From: CAXKXX01 sp964059975
Lineage (GTDB): Bacteria > Pseudomonadota > Gammaproteobacteria > Enterobacterales > Enterobacteriaceae
Assembly: GCA_964059975.1 (NCBI GenBank)
Contig: CAXKXX010000003.1
Span: forward strand, 122,611 to 186,610
Direction of reading: 5' to 3'
Length of the DNA: 64,000 nt
Shown: piece by piece, positions 1 to 10,024 of the stretch
Numbering within the stretch: the stretch's first letter is position 1
Layout of the letters: each line of letters starts with the position of its first letter
Position numbers and translations under genes: made by a program
The notes under the pieces: generated by a model
Databases searched by the model: none
Seen by the model: only the letters and a program-made list of their open reading frames with translations
Told to the model about the DNA's origin: nothing

Positions 1-990
1 ATTATGTTATCTTCGAAGGCTTCACTAATTTCTAGAGACTCGGCGCTGGTCGGCATCAGAATATCTTGTATCACTCTTTACTCGAAGTGATCGTGCTTTG
101 ATGCGGTAAAGTTTCTGGAAAGAATACTGCGCTGATCCTAGTTTTGATCATTCGGGACTCGGAGTATGATTGTAAGTACGGTTTATTGGCTGATGCTGAT
201 GAACTGTGTTTTTAGTAGCGAAAGTTATTTATCGGACGGTAAGATTGTAGTCATGATCCTGTGTCGCTGCTTTAGATATCTCGGAGGTAGACATGCTAAA
301 ATAATTTATTACTATAAATAATTTACTACTATAGTGTACCTTGATAGTAGGCTATTGCATCAGTATCGGAGTCTTTACGGAGTTCCCCGTTATTATCTGG
401 TTCTTGTGCTACTAGACGACTCAGAATGAACGGCCTAGACGACTATACTTCTGCGTTTAATGCCCCACCCCTCTATTCCGCGACGATCGATAGTCATATT
501 TTTTAGATTCTGAGTTGTACTTTTACACTATTGGTTAATCCTACATAAAATCTGGGGGTATCGAGTGCTATCGATTTCTCATTTTTAATAGTTTTAATGC
601 TTATCTTTACCTCGCGCTTTTCGAGATAAAATCGGGCGCGCGTCTTTAGCAAGTAGACGAAACCTTTTAACTAATCAATTGCGTCTACCGTATTGTAAGA
701 GCCTTGACTGATTTCCACAATACAGTCACCCACCGTGATTGCTTTCATCTACTCTCTTGAACTATCTGGAAGTTGAACTATCCGTAATTATAGAGTAAAT
801 CAAAGTATAATCATCCTCATATTTACAACATTACGTCAATAACTATCTAGTAAGAGCTCATTTCCATTAAGCTCTGCAGTAATTGCGCGGGGAAAGGTAG
901 TTTCTGTGGTCAATTTTATATGCAAAAGCATTCGTCGTTAACTGAAGTACATCCTCGCTGTTATTTTAGGTCAGGCGCTTAATGACAAAC

Positions 991-1020
991 TGATAACGTT
1001 TAGTATGATAACGTTTAGTA
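991..1020. repeat. 15-bp perfect tandem duplication
   Basis: The 15-mer TGATAACGTTTAGTA occurs twice head to tail (991-1005 and 1006-1020) with no mismatch. It lies in gene-free DNA. It is most simply explained by replication slippage; no function is evident. Confidence 0.9.
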
Positions 1021-2145
1021 AGTGCGTTATAGATCTGTTTATCGGTCTTTCTGGCTAGCTTAAGATTCAACTGATTGTGGATAAGTTTCGCATCCCATAA
1101 ACGAGTCAACTCAGATTTATCTCTAGGCTATGATCTTTTCCTTCGATCAAGATCGATAGTGGCCCTCCCCCACGAAATTATTGGTTTTTTTAGCACCGAA
1201 GCGCATGTGTATGGCGTTCAAAAACGCCATTTCGGTGTCAAATTATATACAGCAGGTCATGATTATAGTCCAGCGCATTGAGGTAGCCATCAAGGAGCGT
1301 GCTTGAAAATTCTAGATCAAGAGTGCACTGACGATAATAAGAAAAAGTGAAACATGAAACTAACCTTCCGCTGAGTAGCTATAGCGTGCTATTTGAGATA
1401 TTTGATCAATAGTAATGTTGTCTGTCTCTCTTCCACAGGTGACCTCCCCATGCATAAAATTAATAATACGGGTGTTAATTTAACAAATTTATTCATTTGT
1501 TAGTCGTCCCCATATCAGAATATTAGGTGTTCCGAAGTTAAAATCATCGCTAGACCAGAAAAGAATTGCATACGTATACTTTTTGTTACTTTAAGTATAG
1601 TTTCAGTCATCAGGATCTTACTTTCCTTAACTTTAATTTCTTGAATAATATTGATTTTAAAGATATCCGTTACAATAAGCGGATAGACTAGCTGTCTACT
1701 TGTGTACCGATTTAGATTGAGAGATTTCTGCAAGTATAAAGCGTAACTTTTGACTCGCCGTATACCTTTACTTCGTAAAGTACATTTTTTAATTTTATGG
1801 CGGGAAGGAAAGAGATTCGGAGCACAATCTACATGCTTTTTAGTACTTTTTACAACACGCTTCGATTGAAGACGCACTTTGGCTTCTTCAAGTTTTTCAA
1901 GTGTAATCGACGTGCTTCATCTCTAGCTTGCCACGTGGATTTCCCTTCTAGATCAATACGTTTATTTCCAACTTTGACACTGTACAGATATCGTCAACTT
2001 AGCGTATAAAGGCGCAAATAATCGCGCAGCTGTGTTTTCTGACCTTTACTTCCCCTCGTTTATTCAATCAAATTCATTCCTGAAAATACTAATTTTTAAT
2101 GGGTGCATGTCACCCTCAGAACCAAAAAAGAGCGGAAAACGCTGG

Positions 2146-2216
2146 ATAAGAAAGGAAATAACTTCTTTATAAGAAAGGCAATAGCTTCTTTAATAAGAAA
2201 GGAAATAGCTTCTTTA
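2146..2216. repeat. About 24-bp unit in three tandem copies
   Basis: Three head-to-tail copies of a unit beginning ATAAGAAAGG and ending CTTCTTTA lie at about 2146-2168, 2169-2192 and 2193-2216. They differ by one or two substitutions and one single-base length difference. The short frame that runs through the array has no recognisable protein content, so this is probably slippage-generated repeat DNA. Confidence 0.85.
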
Positions 2217-3262
2217 TTAGAGTTCAAGTTGAGTTCATTTTCCATGAAACTCTCTAATTATAAAGGATTTTCTAACGCACTCCGACCTAAGCAGGAATAA
2301 TTATACTGACGCAGCCGAAAGGTTCCGAGCTAACCTTAGATTCGCTAAAAGAAATAATAATTTATTTTTCGGTATCACACTGTTGCAGGTACATACACTC
2401 TCGAGAGCGTTGATTTTAAGTCTTCTATATTTTCTTATGAAAACTGAAATTTTTCGTATGGTTAAATTTATTTTTGTTTTCTTGCTCTTTTTCTGCATAA
2501 ATTAAACGGTTATATACAGCAGATCTTTTGGGTTAATCTAAAGGTTTCTTCCGGATTTCCCATATCTAGCACTCTCTGAATGAAGATTCTTCGAATCATC
2601 AGACTCAATCTTTTTACGCTTCTGTAAGCTTAGAGCTGACGATTAAAAACACTCTCTTTCTATCTCAAAGATTTCTGGATAGAGTTTTAAAAAAGTACTT
2701 AACTAGAAAGCATATATAAACGTTTAAGCGATCTATCCTAGAGTTAATAATCTAATTTCGCATTACTATCTAATTCCGTATTACTCTTTATTTCTTTATT
2801 TTTCTAACATATAAGGATCGATTTAACACTAGATATCGAGGTTAAATTCCGGTGATAAAATTACCTAACGTCATGCTCTTTTTAATCGATCAAAGTAGTA
2901 TTTATTTGATCTAAGTATTCCTCGCCGCTCACACCCGATGTGGCATGAAATGTCGACTAACCTATTTTATAGCAAGGCGCTCGTTGTGATGATATATTAA
3001 ATTTTAATGCTTTTTTTTAAAAATAGCTTATATAATGAAATATTTAACGTGGGAAATGACTACTCGACGCGCATTTTTTTATTCATTAAAAACGCTACTG
3101 AGCTCGCCAGGATCTAACGTTAATGAGCTGAAAACCATTTTCAGGATCTAATGCCGGAGTGTTAAGTATTCCGATTCCCTTTTTAATTTAGCTATGAAAG
3201 AACCTTCCTTGAAGAGGTAATTTTAGTTGACTTAAGAGTCAACTAAAATTTTTAACGGACTT

Positions 3263-3285
3263 TTTGAATTGCTCGGAATAGAGCT
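3263..3285. repeat. Dispersed 22/23-bp repeat, copy 1
   Basis: The segment TTTGAATTGCTCGGAATAGA followed by GCT recurs at 10003-10024 with a single base missing in the second copy. Both copies are in gene-free DNA in the same orientation. The function is unknown. Confidence 0.65.
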
Positions 3286-3652
3286 AGCTAGAATTGAAAA
3301 CGGGATCAAGATCTTAATTTTACTAAAACTGCTAATATTTGTTAAAGAATTTTACTCCGAGTATTGAATATCAATCTCTAAGATATTGCACTAACCTTAG
3401 TGATCTGTACTTCATATGATGAAGTAAATCTTTATTTTTAAAGTAATTTAAAACTAATTTAAAAATCTAGTTCGATCAGATTGCTATGGGCCGTGCGGAT
3501 TAATATTTTTGCTATTCAGCAACAGTGGGATCATTAAGATAATCGGTAAAAGTTACATTAATTTATATTTAATTCTTATTACTTTTCATGATTTAACTTT
3601 TGTTATAAGTCAAAGGGACTCTTCATGCATAAACTACGAGTTTTAATAAAAA

Positions 3653-3760
3653 ATGAATAAAAAACTACGCTACACACTCTTGGTAGTTTTGCTTATGATC
3701 ACTACAAGCTGTGGCCTAAGAGGTTCGCTATACTTTCCACAAAATAGTTTTATTAAATAA
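3653..3760 (+). CDS. lptM: LptM (YifL), short LPS-assembly lipoprotein
   Basis: This 35-residue frame is an N-terminal signal sequence, a lipidation cysteine and a conserved short motif. Residues 3-18 form a basic start and hydrophobic core, TTSC resembles a lipobox with Cys20, and CGLRGSLYFP follows, closely matching the CGLKGPLYFP of E. coli LptM. LptM is an outer-membrane lipoprotein that binds LptD-LptE and helps the LPS translocon mature. E. coli LptM is about 67 residues; the hydrophilic tail is missing here because a TAA falls inside an 18-bp tandem duplication. Its place just before dapF is the E. coli order, which strongly supports the call. No good Shine-Dalgarno sequence precedes the ATG. 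Whether the short form works is inference; the retained part is the most conserved one. Confidence 0.8.
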   Translation: MNKKLRYTLLVVLLMITTSCGLRGSLYFPQNSFIK

Positions 3761-3778
3761 AATAGTATTATTAAATAA
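3743..3778. repeat. 18-bp tandem duplication at the end of lptM
   Basis: AATAGTTTTATTAAATAA (3743-3760) is followed directly by AATAGTATTATTAAATAA (3761-3778), one mismatch. The first copy contains the lptM stop codon. In the next frame the downstream DNA encodes a hydrophilic stretch (NKDQAHDNQSDD) that could be the old LptM tail. Confidence 0.85.
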
Positions 3779-3944
3779 AGACCAAGCACATGATAACCAG
3801 TCAGACGACTGATAATCGGATGCAAAAATTAGCAGAAAATCCCTATTTCTAGTTTTGAGAAAAACATTCATCAGGCAATAAATAGTAGCTTTTTAAAGTT
3901 AGAATAAGGTACGATAATACTAGTAAAAAATGGTAGAGCATGAT

Positions 3945-4769
3945 ATGCAGTTTGCTAAAATGCACGGTTTGGGCAATGACTTTATGGTAGTCGACGCCAT
4001 TACTCAGAATGTTTACTTTTCGCCTGAATTGATTCGTAGACTGTCTGATCGGCATCTAGGCGTAGGCTTCGACCAATTACTTCTCGTAGAACCCCCTTAT
4101 GATCCCGAATTAGATTTTCACTATCGTATTTTTAATCCTGATGGAGCTGAAGCCTTCCACTGCGGAAACGGAGCACGCTGTTTCGCACGATTTGTTCAGC
4201 TAAAAAGATTAACTAACAAGCATGAGATCCGCGTTAGCACCCGAAGAGGCTGCATAGTCCTCAGCCTGACTGGTCATGATCAGATATGTGTGAACATGGG
4301 AGAGCCTAGTTTTGATCCCTGTACGGTACCATTCCGGGCTAATAAGAGAGAACAGGCCTATATTATTTGTGCTGAAGAGCACACTGTATTGTGTAGCGTA
4401 GTATCAATGGGGAATCCACATTGTGTTTTAGAAGTCGATGATATTAACACTGCCAATGTGGCAGTGCTTGGCCCCATTCTAGAAAGACATGAGCGCTTCC
4501 CCGAAAAAGTCAATGTTAGCTTTATGCAAATCATCAATCGCGAATATATTAAACTGCGAATCCATGAGCGCGGGCATGCTGAAACGCTGGCTTGTGGCAC
4601 CGGAGCTTGTGCGGCAGTAGCAGTGGGTATTCAGAAAAAACTTCTTTCTGAGGAAGTTTGTGTGGACATGCCAGGTGGAAAACTAAGTATTTTCTGGAAG
4701 GGGCTCGGGACCCCATTATTTATGACCGGTCCAGCAGTTCATGTCTATGATGGGCTTATTCACTTATAA
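3945..4769 (+). CDS. dapF: Diaminopimelate epimerase DapF
   Basis: DapF interconverts LL- and meso-diaminopimelate in the cytosol, giving the meso form used in peptidoglycan and as the lysine precursor. Both catalytic cysteines are present: Cys73 in FHCGNGARC and Cys217 in LACGTGACAA. Starting at the ATG at 3945 gives 274 residues, exactly the E. coli length, with the N-terminus MQFAKMHGLGNDFM aligned; an in-frame ATG five codons upstream is less likely. It follows lptM after a 184-bp gap, wider than in E. coli because the lptM tail has decayed. With mrcB it shows that at least part of a peptidoglycan pathway is kept. Confidence 0.97.
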   Translation: MQFAKMHGLGNDFMVVDAITQNVYFSPELIRRLSDRHLGVGFDQLLLVEPPYDPELDFHYRIFNPDGAEAFHCGNGARCFARFVQLKRLTNKHEIRVSTRRGCIVLSLTGHDQICVNMGEPSFDPCTVPFRANKREQAYIICAEEHTVLCSVVSMGNPHCVLEVDDINTANVAVLGPILERHERFPEKVNVSFMQIINREYIKLRIHERGHAETLACGTGACAAVAVGIQKKLLSEEVCVDMPGGKLSIFWKGLGTPLFMTGPAVHVYDGLIHL

Positions 4770-5576
4770 AACATAAAATACGCGATATTTTTAATACTAC
4801 TTTAAATAAAGACACTTTAATTAGATAATTATGCTATAAGTGGATGCTCTTAGCTTCGTCCTACTAGATAACCTTAAAAGATGTTTTATTAGACGGATCA
4901 CTAATTCATGCTAGAGAAATTGCTCCCACTCAGACTGTGCAATCTGAGTAGCGCCCTGATTAATATAGCAAGTCCCTTCTAATAATATGCCCGATTTCCT
5001 TCGCCCCTTCAGGATCTTTCATTCCTGATTAACGTCGGAACTCGAGCCATGCTCCGATCGCCTAAAGGGCCAATTGAGGTCTATACGCATTCCAGCTGAG
5101 GTGCATGCGCATTAATGTTTATAATCATCAAGGCGTCTAGACATTATGGAGTGCAAAAGCCTCCTAGTGCATAAAATAGCGTATCTGCCGTAGGGGCCAC
5201 AAGCCCAAGGTAGGCTTTAGATCTTAGATCTTATACTTCTAGCAATCTTTATCTCCGGATATTCTAGACACGAATCGAATAGACGGCCTATTGAAATCAT
5301 TTAGAAGCGCTCTAACATTGCTCCCTCCTAGAAAATACAAATCTTAATACTTCCTTAGAATTCCTTAATCGCTACGCGATTAAGAAAAATACCGCAGATG
5401 TTGCTGTTGCTTATGCGAGCGAATTGATCTGAACTATTTATATGTTATCTAGGAGCATTTCGAGATGCCTGGTTGAAAGGTGGGGGCGCTACGTGCAGAT
5501 TTTAACAGCTATACTGATTCCCTATAATAGAATGTACTATTTTCACGAATCGACGTGATAAACAGGGGCAACTCTA
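4770..5576. other. Spacer where xerC is expected, no gene left
   Basis: E. coli has yigA and xerC between dapF and yigB. Here 807 bp remain without any frame or motif I can assign to the XerC recombinase, including its HxxR and Tyr regions. A perfect 8-bp hairpin (CTTAATCG, 5-base loop, CGATTAAG) lies at 5364-5384; it is followed by A residues rather than T on the plus strand, so it is not a classical terminator. Confidence 0.65.
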
Positions 5577-6293
5577 ATGCATTTTTACCGCCAGCTTCGC
5601 CCGCTATCTGCCCTAACCTTCGATCTAGATGATACGTTGTATGACAACGGTCCGGTCATTAGGAACGCTGAAAAGCAGTCTGTAGCTTTTCTACAAGAGT
5701 ATCATCCTCGCCTAAATAAATTTCAGTCGGAAGACTTCGATCGGCTACGTAAAGAACTGTGTGAACAGGAACCAAATATTTACCACGATGTTACTCACTG
5801 GAGATGGCGCACTATTCACTTAGCGCTGACTCAAGAGGGATTTAGCGACAGTCTCTCTAAAATAGGCGCTGATTTAGCAATACAAAATTTCGCTCTCTGG
5901 AGGAGTCGCATTAAGGTGCCAGAGTCGACTCACACTATACTTAAAGCCTTAAGAGAGCGATATCTTCTAGTAGCGATCAGTAATGGGAATGCTGATCCTA
6001 AGCTATTCGGGTTAGATGGTTACTTTGAATTTTTTCTGCGTGCAGGTCCAGATGGACGCGCTAAGCCTTATCAAGACATGTACTGCTTAGCTAGTGAACG
6101 TTTGGGTGTATCTGCGGGGAAAATCCTCCATGTGGGCGACGATTTAAATACCGACATAGCCGGAGCCTTACGGGCAGGTTTTCAGGCCTGTTGGATCAAC
6201 TATCAGAATCGTTGTCTAAATCGAATTAAATCAGAGATCTTGTTACCACATATTGAAATTTCAAGATTGGCATCGTTAACAGTATTGCTATAA
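5577..6293 (+). CDS. yigB: HAD-family flavin-pathway phosphatase YigB
   Basis: This is a 238-residue HAD hydrolase of the same length as E. coli YigB and collinear with it. All four HAD motifs are visible: FDLDDTLYDN near the N-terminus (nucleophile Asp), ISNGN (motif II), the Lys of AKPYQDMY (motif III) and HVGDDLNTDIAG (motif IV). In E. coli, YigB dephosphorylates FMN and the riboflavin intermediate 5-amino-6-(5-phospho-D-ribitylamino)uracil. With ribD and ribE in the same window this suggests it supplies the phosphatase step of riboflavin synthesis; that assignment is inferred from the family. It precedes uvrD as in E. coli. Confidence 0.93.
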   Translation: MHFYRQLRPLSALTFDLDDTLYDNGPVIRNAEKQSVAFLQEYHPRLNKFQSEDFDRLRKELCEQEPNIYHDVTHWRWRTIHLALTQEGFSDSLSKIGADLAIQNFALWRSRIKVPESTHTILKALRERYLLVAISNGNADPKLFGLDGYFEFFLRAGPDGRAKPYQDMYCLASERLGVSAGKILHVGDDLNTDIAGALRAGFQACWINYQNRCLNRIKSEILLPHIEISRLASLTVLL

Positions 6294-6373
6294 TTTTTAA
6301 CAGGAATTTTATATATTCCCCCTTAGTAAAATCTCTCTTTTCAAGCTTTATTTAAATAATATTAATGGTTCCG

Positions 6374-8557
6374 ATGGATACTTTCGATCTCTTTAATGGC
6401 CTTAATGAAAAACAGCGTGAAGCTGTGACGGCCCCACGATCTAATTTGTTAATTCTAGCCGGTGCAGGTAGTGGTAAAACAAGAGTATTAGTGCATCGTA
6501 TCGCTTGGCTTCTCTCAGTAGAGAACTGCTCTCCAGATTCGATTATGGCGGTAACGTTTACCAAAAAAGCCGCAGAAGAAATGCGGCAGCGTATAAAATA
6601 CTTAATCGGCACCGGACAGGGAGATATGTGGATCGGGACTTTTCATGGTCTTGCGCATCGCCTCCTGCGCACACACTATATAGAAGCTAATCTAAAACGG
6701 GATTTTCATATACTTGATAGTGACGATCAAATGCGCTTAATCAAGCGCATTATTAAGGCACTGAATATCGACGAGAAACAATGGCCAGCACATCAAGCAA
6801 TGTGGTATATCAATGGGAAGAAAGATGAAGGTCTAAAACCAAAACAAATCGAGACTTGTAGCAATTCTAAGGAAATTACTTGGCTGCGCATTTATCAAGC
6901 TTACCAGGAATCGTGCGACCGGTCCGGATTACTGGACTTCGCCGAGCTGCTAGTTCGCGCCCATGCATTATTCCTAAACACACCTCATGTCTTTAACTAC
7001 TATCACGCACGCTTCTCTAACGTATTAGTCGACGAATTTCAGGATACCAATAGCATTCAATACGCCTGGATACGCCTTATGGTGGGCACCAATAATAACA
7101 TAATGATCGTTGGTGATGATGACCAGTCAATCTATGGATGGCGTGGTGCACAGGTAGAAAATATTCAGCGTTTTTTAAAAGATTTTCCCAAAGTAAAAAC
7201 CCTGCGTTTGGAGCAGAATTATCGTTCTACCAGCAATATTTTAGAGGCAGCTAATACTCTGATCGCCCACAACAACGATCGAATGAAAAAAAGTCTGTGG
7301 ACCGAGGGGGAGCGAGGCACCCCAATTGCGATCTACTGCGCCTTAACCGATCTTGAAGAGGCCCGGTTCGTAATCGCTCGAATTAAAAATTGGCAGGATA
7401 ATGGTGGCGAGCTAAGTGATTGCGCGATTCTTTACCGTAGTAATGCACAATCGCGGGTATTAGAAGAAACACTTCTTCAGTCCGCCACACCGTATCGTAT
7501 TTATGGAGGTCAACGTTTTTTTGAGCGTCAAGAGATTAAAGATACATTAGCTTACATGCGTTTGATTTCTAACCGGAATGATGATACAGCGTTTGAGCGC
7601 GTGGTTAATACACCAACACGCGGCATTGGTGAGCGTACTATTGAGTTAGTACGCAAGGAAGCGCGTCATCGCCAACTGACGCTATGGGAAACAACGAGGG
7701 CACTGCTAGACGAACAAGCCTTCCCTTGTCGCGCAGCGTCTGCGCTTAAATTTTTTATTAAATTAGTCGATTTATTATCATATGAAACTAGAGATATGCC
7801 ACTATATATTCAGACTAAACAAGTGATTTGTGATTCTGGATTATTTGTTATGTATCAGCAGGATAATACTGAAAAAGGTAGGATACGCATTGAAAATCTA
7901 AAAGAATTAGTAACAGCCACACGTCAGTATAACTATCAAGACGCAGACCAGGGCCTAACGCCTCTTCAGGCGTTTCTATCCCATGTGGCGCTAGAGTCAG
8001 TAGAGGATACCGGCGATGCCTACCAGGGCGCAGTGCAGCTGATGACTTTGCATGCAGCCAAAGGATTAGAGTTTCCACTAGTGTTTATTGTTGGTATGGA
8101 AGAGGGGATGTTCCCGACTCAGATGTCACTAAACGCATCCGAGCGTTTAGAGGAGGAGCGTCGTCTAGCCTACGTAGGGGTTACTCGCGCTATGAAGCAA
8201 TTGACTTTGAGTTACGCAGAAAAGCGCCGCTTATACGGTAAACAAGTGTGTCATCAGCCTTCACGTTTTATTGATGAATTACCGAAGTATTGTGTAGAAA
8301 AAATACAGTTTCGAACCGTCGCATCAAGCCTGATGCGCCGACAACCTATACGGACGTCAATTATTGAAAATAACATAGGATATAAATTAGGTCAACGTGT
8401 GAGGCACCATAAGTTTGGTGAAGGTACCATTGTCAACCTCGAAGGCAATCATGGGCAGGAGCGCCTACAGATTGCTTTCCCTAGGTCAGGCATAAAATGG
8501 CTGGTGGTAGCTTATGCCCGACTCGAAATGGTGCGGATCGGAAAGTGCGTAAAATGA
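6374..8557 (+). CDS. uvrD: DNA helicase II UvrD
   Basis: UvrD is the superfamily 1 3'-5' helicase used in nucleotide-excision and mismatch repair. Motifs in order: Walker A GAGSGKT, Walker B VDEFQDTN, DDDQSIYGWRGA (motif III), LEQNYRSTSNI (motif IV), MTLHAAKGLEFP (motif V) and EERRLAYVGVTRA (motif VI). The C-terminal GYKLGQRVRHHKFGEGTIVN segment that characterises UvrD rather than Rep is intact. From the ATG at 6374 the protein has 727 residues (E. coli 720) and the N-terminus lines up; an ATG three codons upstream is also possible. It follows yigB after 80 bp. Confidence 0.96.
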   Translation: MDTFDLFNGLNEKQREAVTAPRSNLLILAGAGSGKTRVLVHRIAWLLSVENCSPDSIMAVTFTKKAAEEMRQRIKYLIGTGQGDMWIGTFHGLAHRLLRTHYIEANLKRDFHILDSDDQMRLIKRIIKALNIDEKQWPAHQAMWYINGKKDEGLKPKQIETCSNSKEITWLRIYQAYQESCDRSGLLDFAELLVRAHALFLNTPHVFNYYHARFSNVLVDEFQDTNSIQYAWIRLMVGTNNNIMIVGDDDQSIYGWRGAQVENIQRFLKDFPKVKTLRLEQNYRSTSNILEAANTLIAHNNDRMKKSLWTEGERGTPIAIYCALTDLEEARFVIARIKNWQDNGGELSDCAILYRSNAQSRVLEETLLQSATPYRIYGGQRFFERQEIKDTLAYMRLISNRNDDTAFERVVNTPTRGIGERTIELVRKEARHRQLTLWETTRALLDEQAFPCRAASALKFFIKLVDLLSYETRDMPLYIQTKQVICDSGLFVMYQQDNTEKGRIRIENLKELVTATRQYNYQDADQGLTPLQAFLSHVALESVEDTGDAYQGAVQLMTLHAAKGLEFPLVFIVGMEEGMFPTQMSLNASERLEEERRLAYVGVTRAMKQLTLSYAEKRRLYGKQVCHQPSRFIDELPKYCVEKIQFRTVASSLMRRQPIRTSIIENNIGYKLGQRVRHHKFGEGTIVNLEGNHGQERLQIAFPRSGIKWLVVAYARLEMVRIGKCVK

Positions 8558-9044
8558 GCAATTTTGTTGTATATGTGCCGCTCTGCGCTAAGCGGAGCTA
8601 TCACTACGGGAAGGCGTTATTCTCTGAAAAATAGCGAATGCGCTTTTGCATACTATACCAAGTTGATCTCGCCAGTTCATGAGTAAACGCCGGATAAGTA
8701 AAGAAATTAATGCTCTTCTTTTATCTCGGCCATTTTTACATTAATTATAAAATCTCGAGGATAAGCAACACTAGCAATATTCACGTAATTTGGAGATCTG
8801 ATCTGATTATCTTAACTGATCATTTCGCTAAAAAATAATTTCTAGAAACGAAAGTAACTAAAGAAGACCCAAGAGCATGATCTATTGTAAATAAGAATAG
8901 GAATTAGTGATAGCAGGAAAAGAATGGCGTTGACGCTTTCATAAAAGAACCTTCTATCGGTATAAACAGATAGTTAGTCATATCTCTACCACTAAGAATA
9001 TAAAGCATAAGCCTTTAAAGTATAGAACCGCTAAGATAGGACCA

Positions 9045-9190
9045 CCGTGAGAGCTCCAATCTGAATACGGAGTGATAGTCCGAATGCTGCTGAGTCTACT
9101 ACTTATTAGTAGGCCGCAGCTTAGTGTGAGAGGAAGATCGGTATAGGGGCAGATAAGATCCGTCCCTATGTGCGGGATTCAATAGAAAAG
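9045..9190. other. Cluster of possible stem-loops in spacer DNA
   Basis: This segment is more GC-rich than its surroundings. On the plus strand it can form consecutive short stems: CTCC with GGAG, CGGA with TCCG, GCTGC with GCAGC enclosing CTACT with AGTAG, and ATAGGG with CCCTAT. It matches no structured RNA I recognise. It may be a decayed gene or RNA, or simply chance pairing. Confidence 0.3.
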
Positions 9191-10002
9191 ATTTCTGAAA
9201 AATGGGATCCTTAAAGGCATGCTAGATTGTAGTTGAATTCAAATACTCTTTGAATGCAGATCAAAGATATATTTATCATACGGCACCTAGAGATAAAAGC
9301 CAACTTCTGTATAGCACAGAGCGCCATGATCGCAGGTGTGAGCAATTATTTTTAATCTTGCTTCGATGACGTATTTGGTCATAGTAAGTGTTCAAAATAA
9401 ATTAATAGAACAACGAAAATGACTAGATTACTCTATCGACGTAAGGATATAATTGTATTCGCAACACCTACCGCATTATTTTCATCAGGTCGGATTAATA
9501 TCTCAAATCATAGAGTCTAATATAAAAACAGATACGCTACTCTTATTTCTAAGAGATCTCATTGCTTCAATATTAAAACAATGTTTAAGAATATGCTCAA
9601 TCAAGCAATAGAATAGACCACATATCATCTGCGATCTGATGCAACTAAATATAGATTTTAGAAGAATATCTATTGGAGATAATATGGTGCTTCCATATCG
9701 ATTAAGTCAAAGGTTTGTATTTGTACATGATCTTAACAACACTAATTGTAAATCAGTCTATTGATATATTTTATCATTTACTAATACTGATTTTAGTCTG
9801 AGCACTCTTGAAGGCGCACCTTATAGACCTCCTCGGAGCGCCGCTGTTCTCCAAGGAACCCTTCCTATTAATTGAAATAGAGACAGATTTCTCGGTAACA
9901 CGCCTTCCTGACGACTAATGCCGAATGTTCAGCCTATAACGCAATATCACCATGGTATACGCCTTTTGATTTTTAGAAATTGAGCATGAACGTCAGTAGT
10001 AG

Positions 10003-10024
10003 TTTGAATTGCTCGAATAGAGCT
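10003..10024. repeat. Dispersed 22/23-bp repeat, copy 2
   Basis: The segment TTTGAATTGCTCGAATAGA followed by GCT matches the segment at 3263-3285 apart from one missing G. Both copies are far from any intact gene. Confidence 0.65.

Larger units (their letters stand above)
1..3652. other. Gene-free AT-rich spacer, probable eroded genes
   Basis: I see no open frame here with recognisable protein content; the longest frames are short, overlap each other on both strands and match no family I know. In E. coli the DNA upstream of lptM-dapF holds cyaA and cyaY, so this stretch probably contains their eroded remains, but I could not align any part of it by eye. It contains a 15-bp tandem duplication (991-1020) and a 24-bp triplication (2146-2216). 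No tRNA or rRNA signature was seen. Confidence 0.6.

Noticed and set aside
1515..1877. 120-codon minus-strand frame
   Set aside because: Its composition is that of AT-rich random DNA, it matches no family, another frame overlaps it on the plus strand, and it lacks a good ribosome-binding site.
5364..5384. Perfect 8-bp hairpin in the xerC gap as a terminator
   Set aside because: It is followed by A residues on the plus strand and by mixed sequence on the minus strand.
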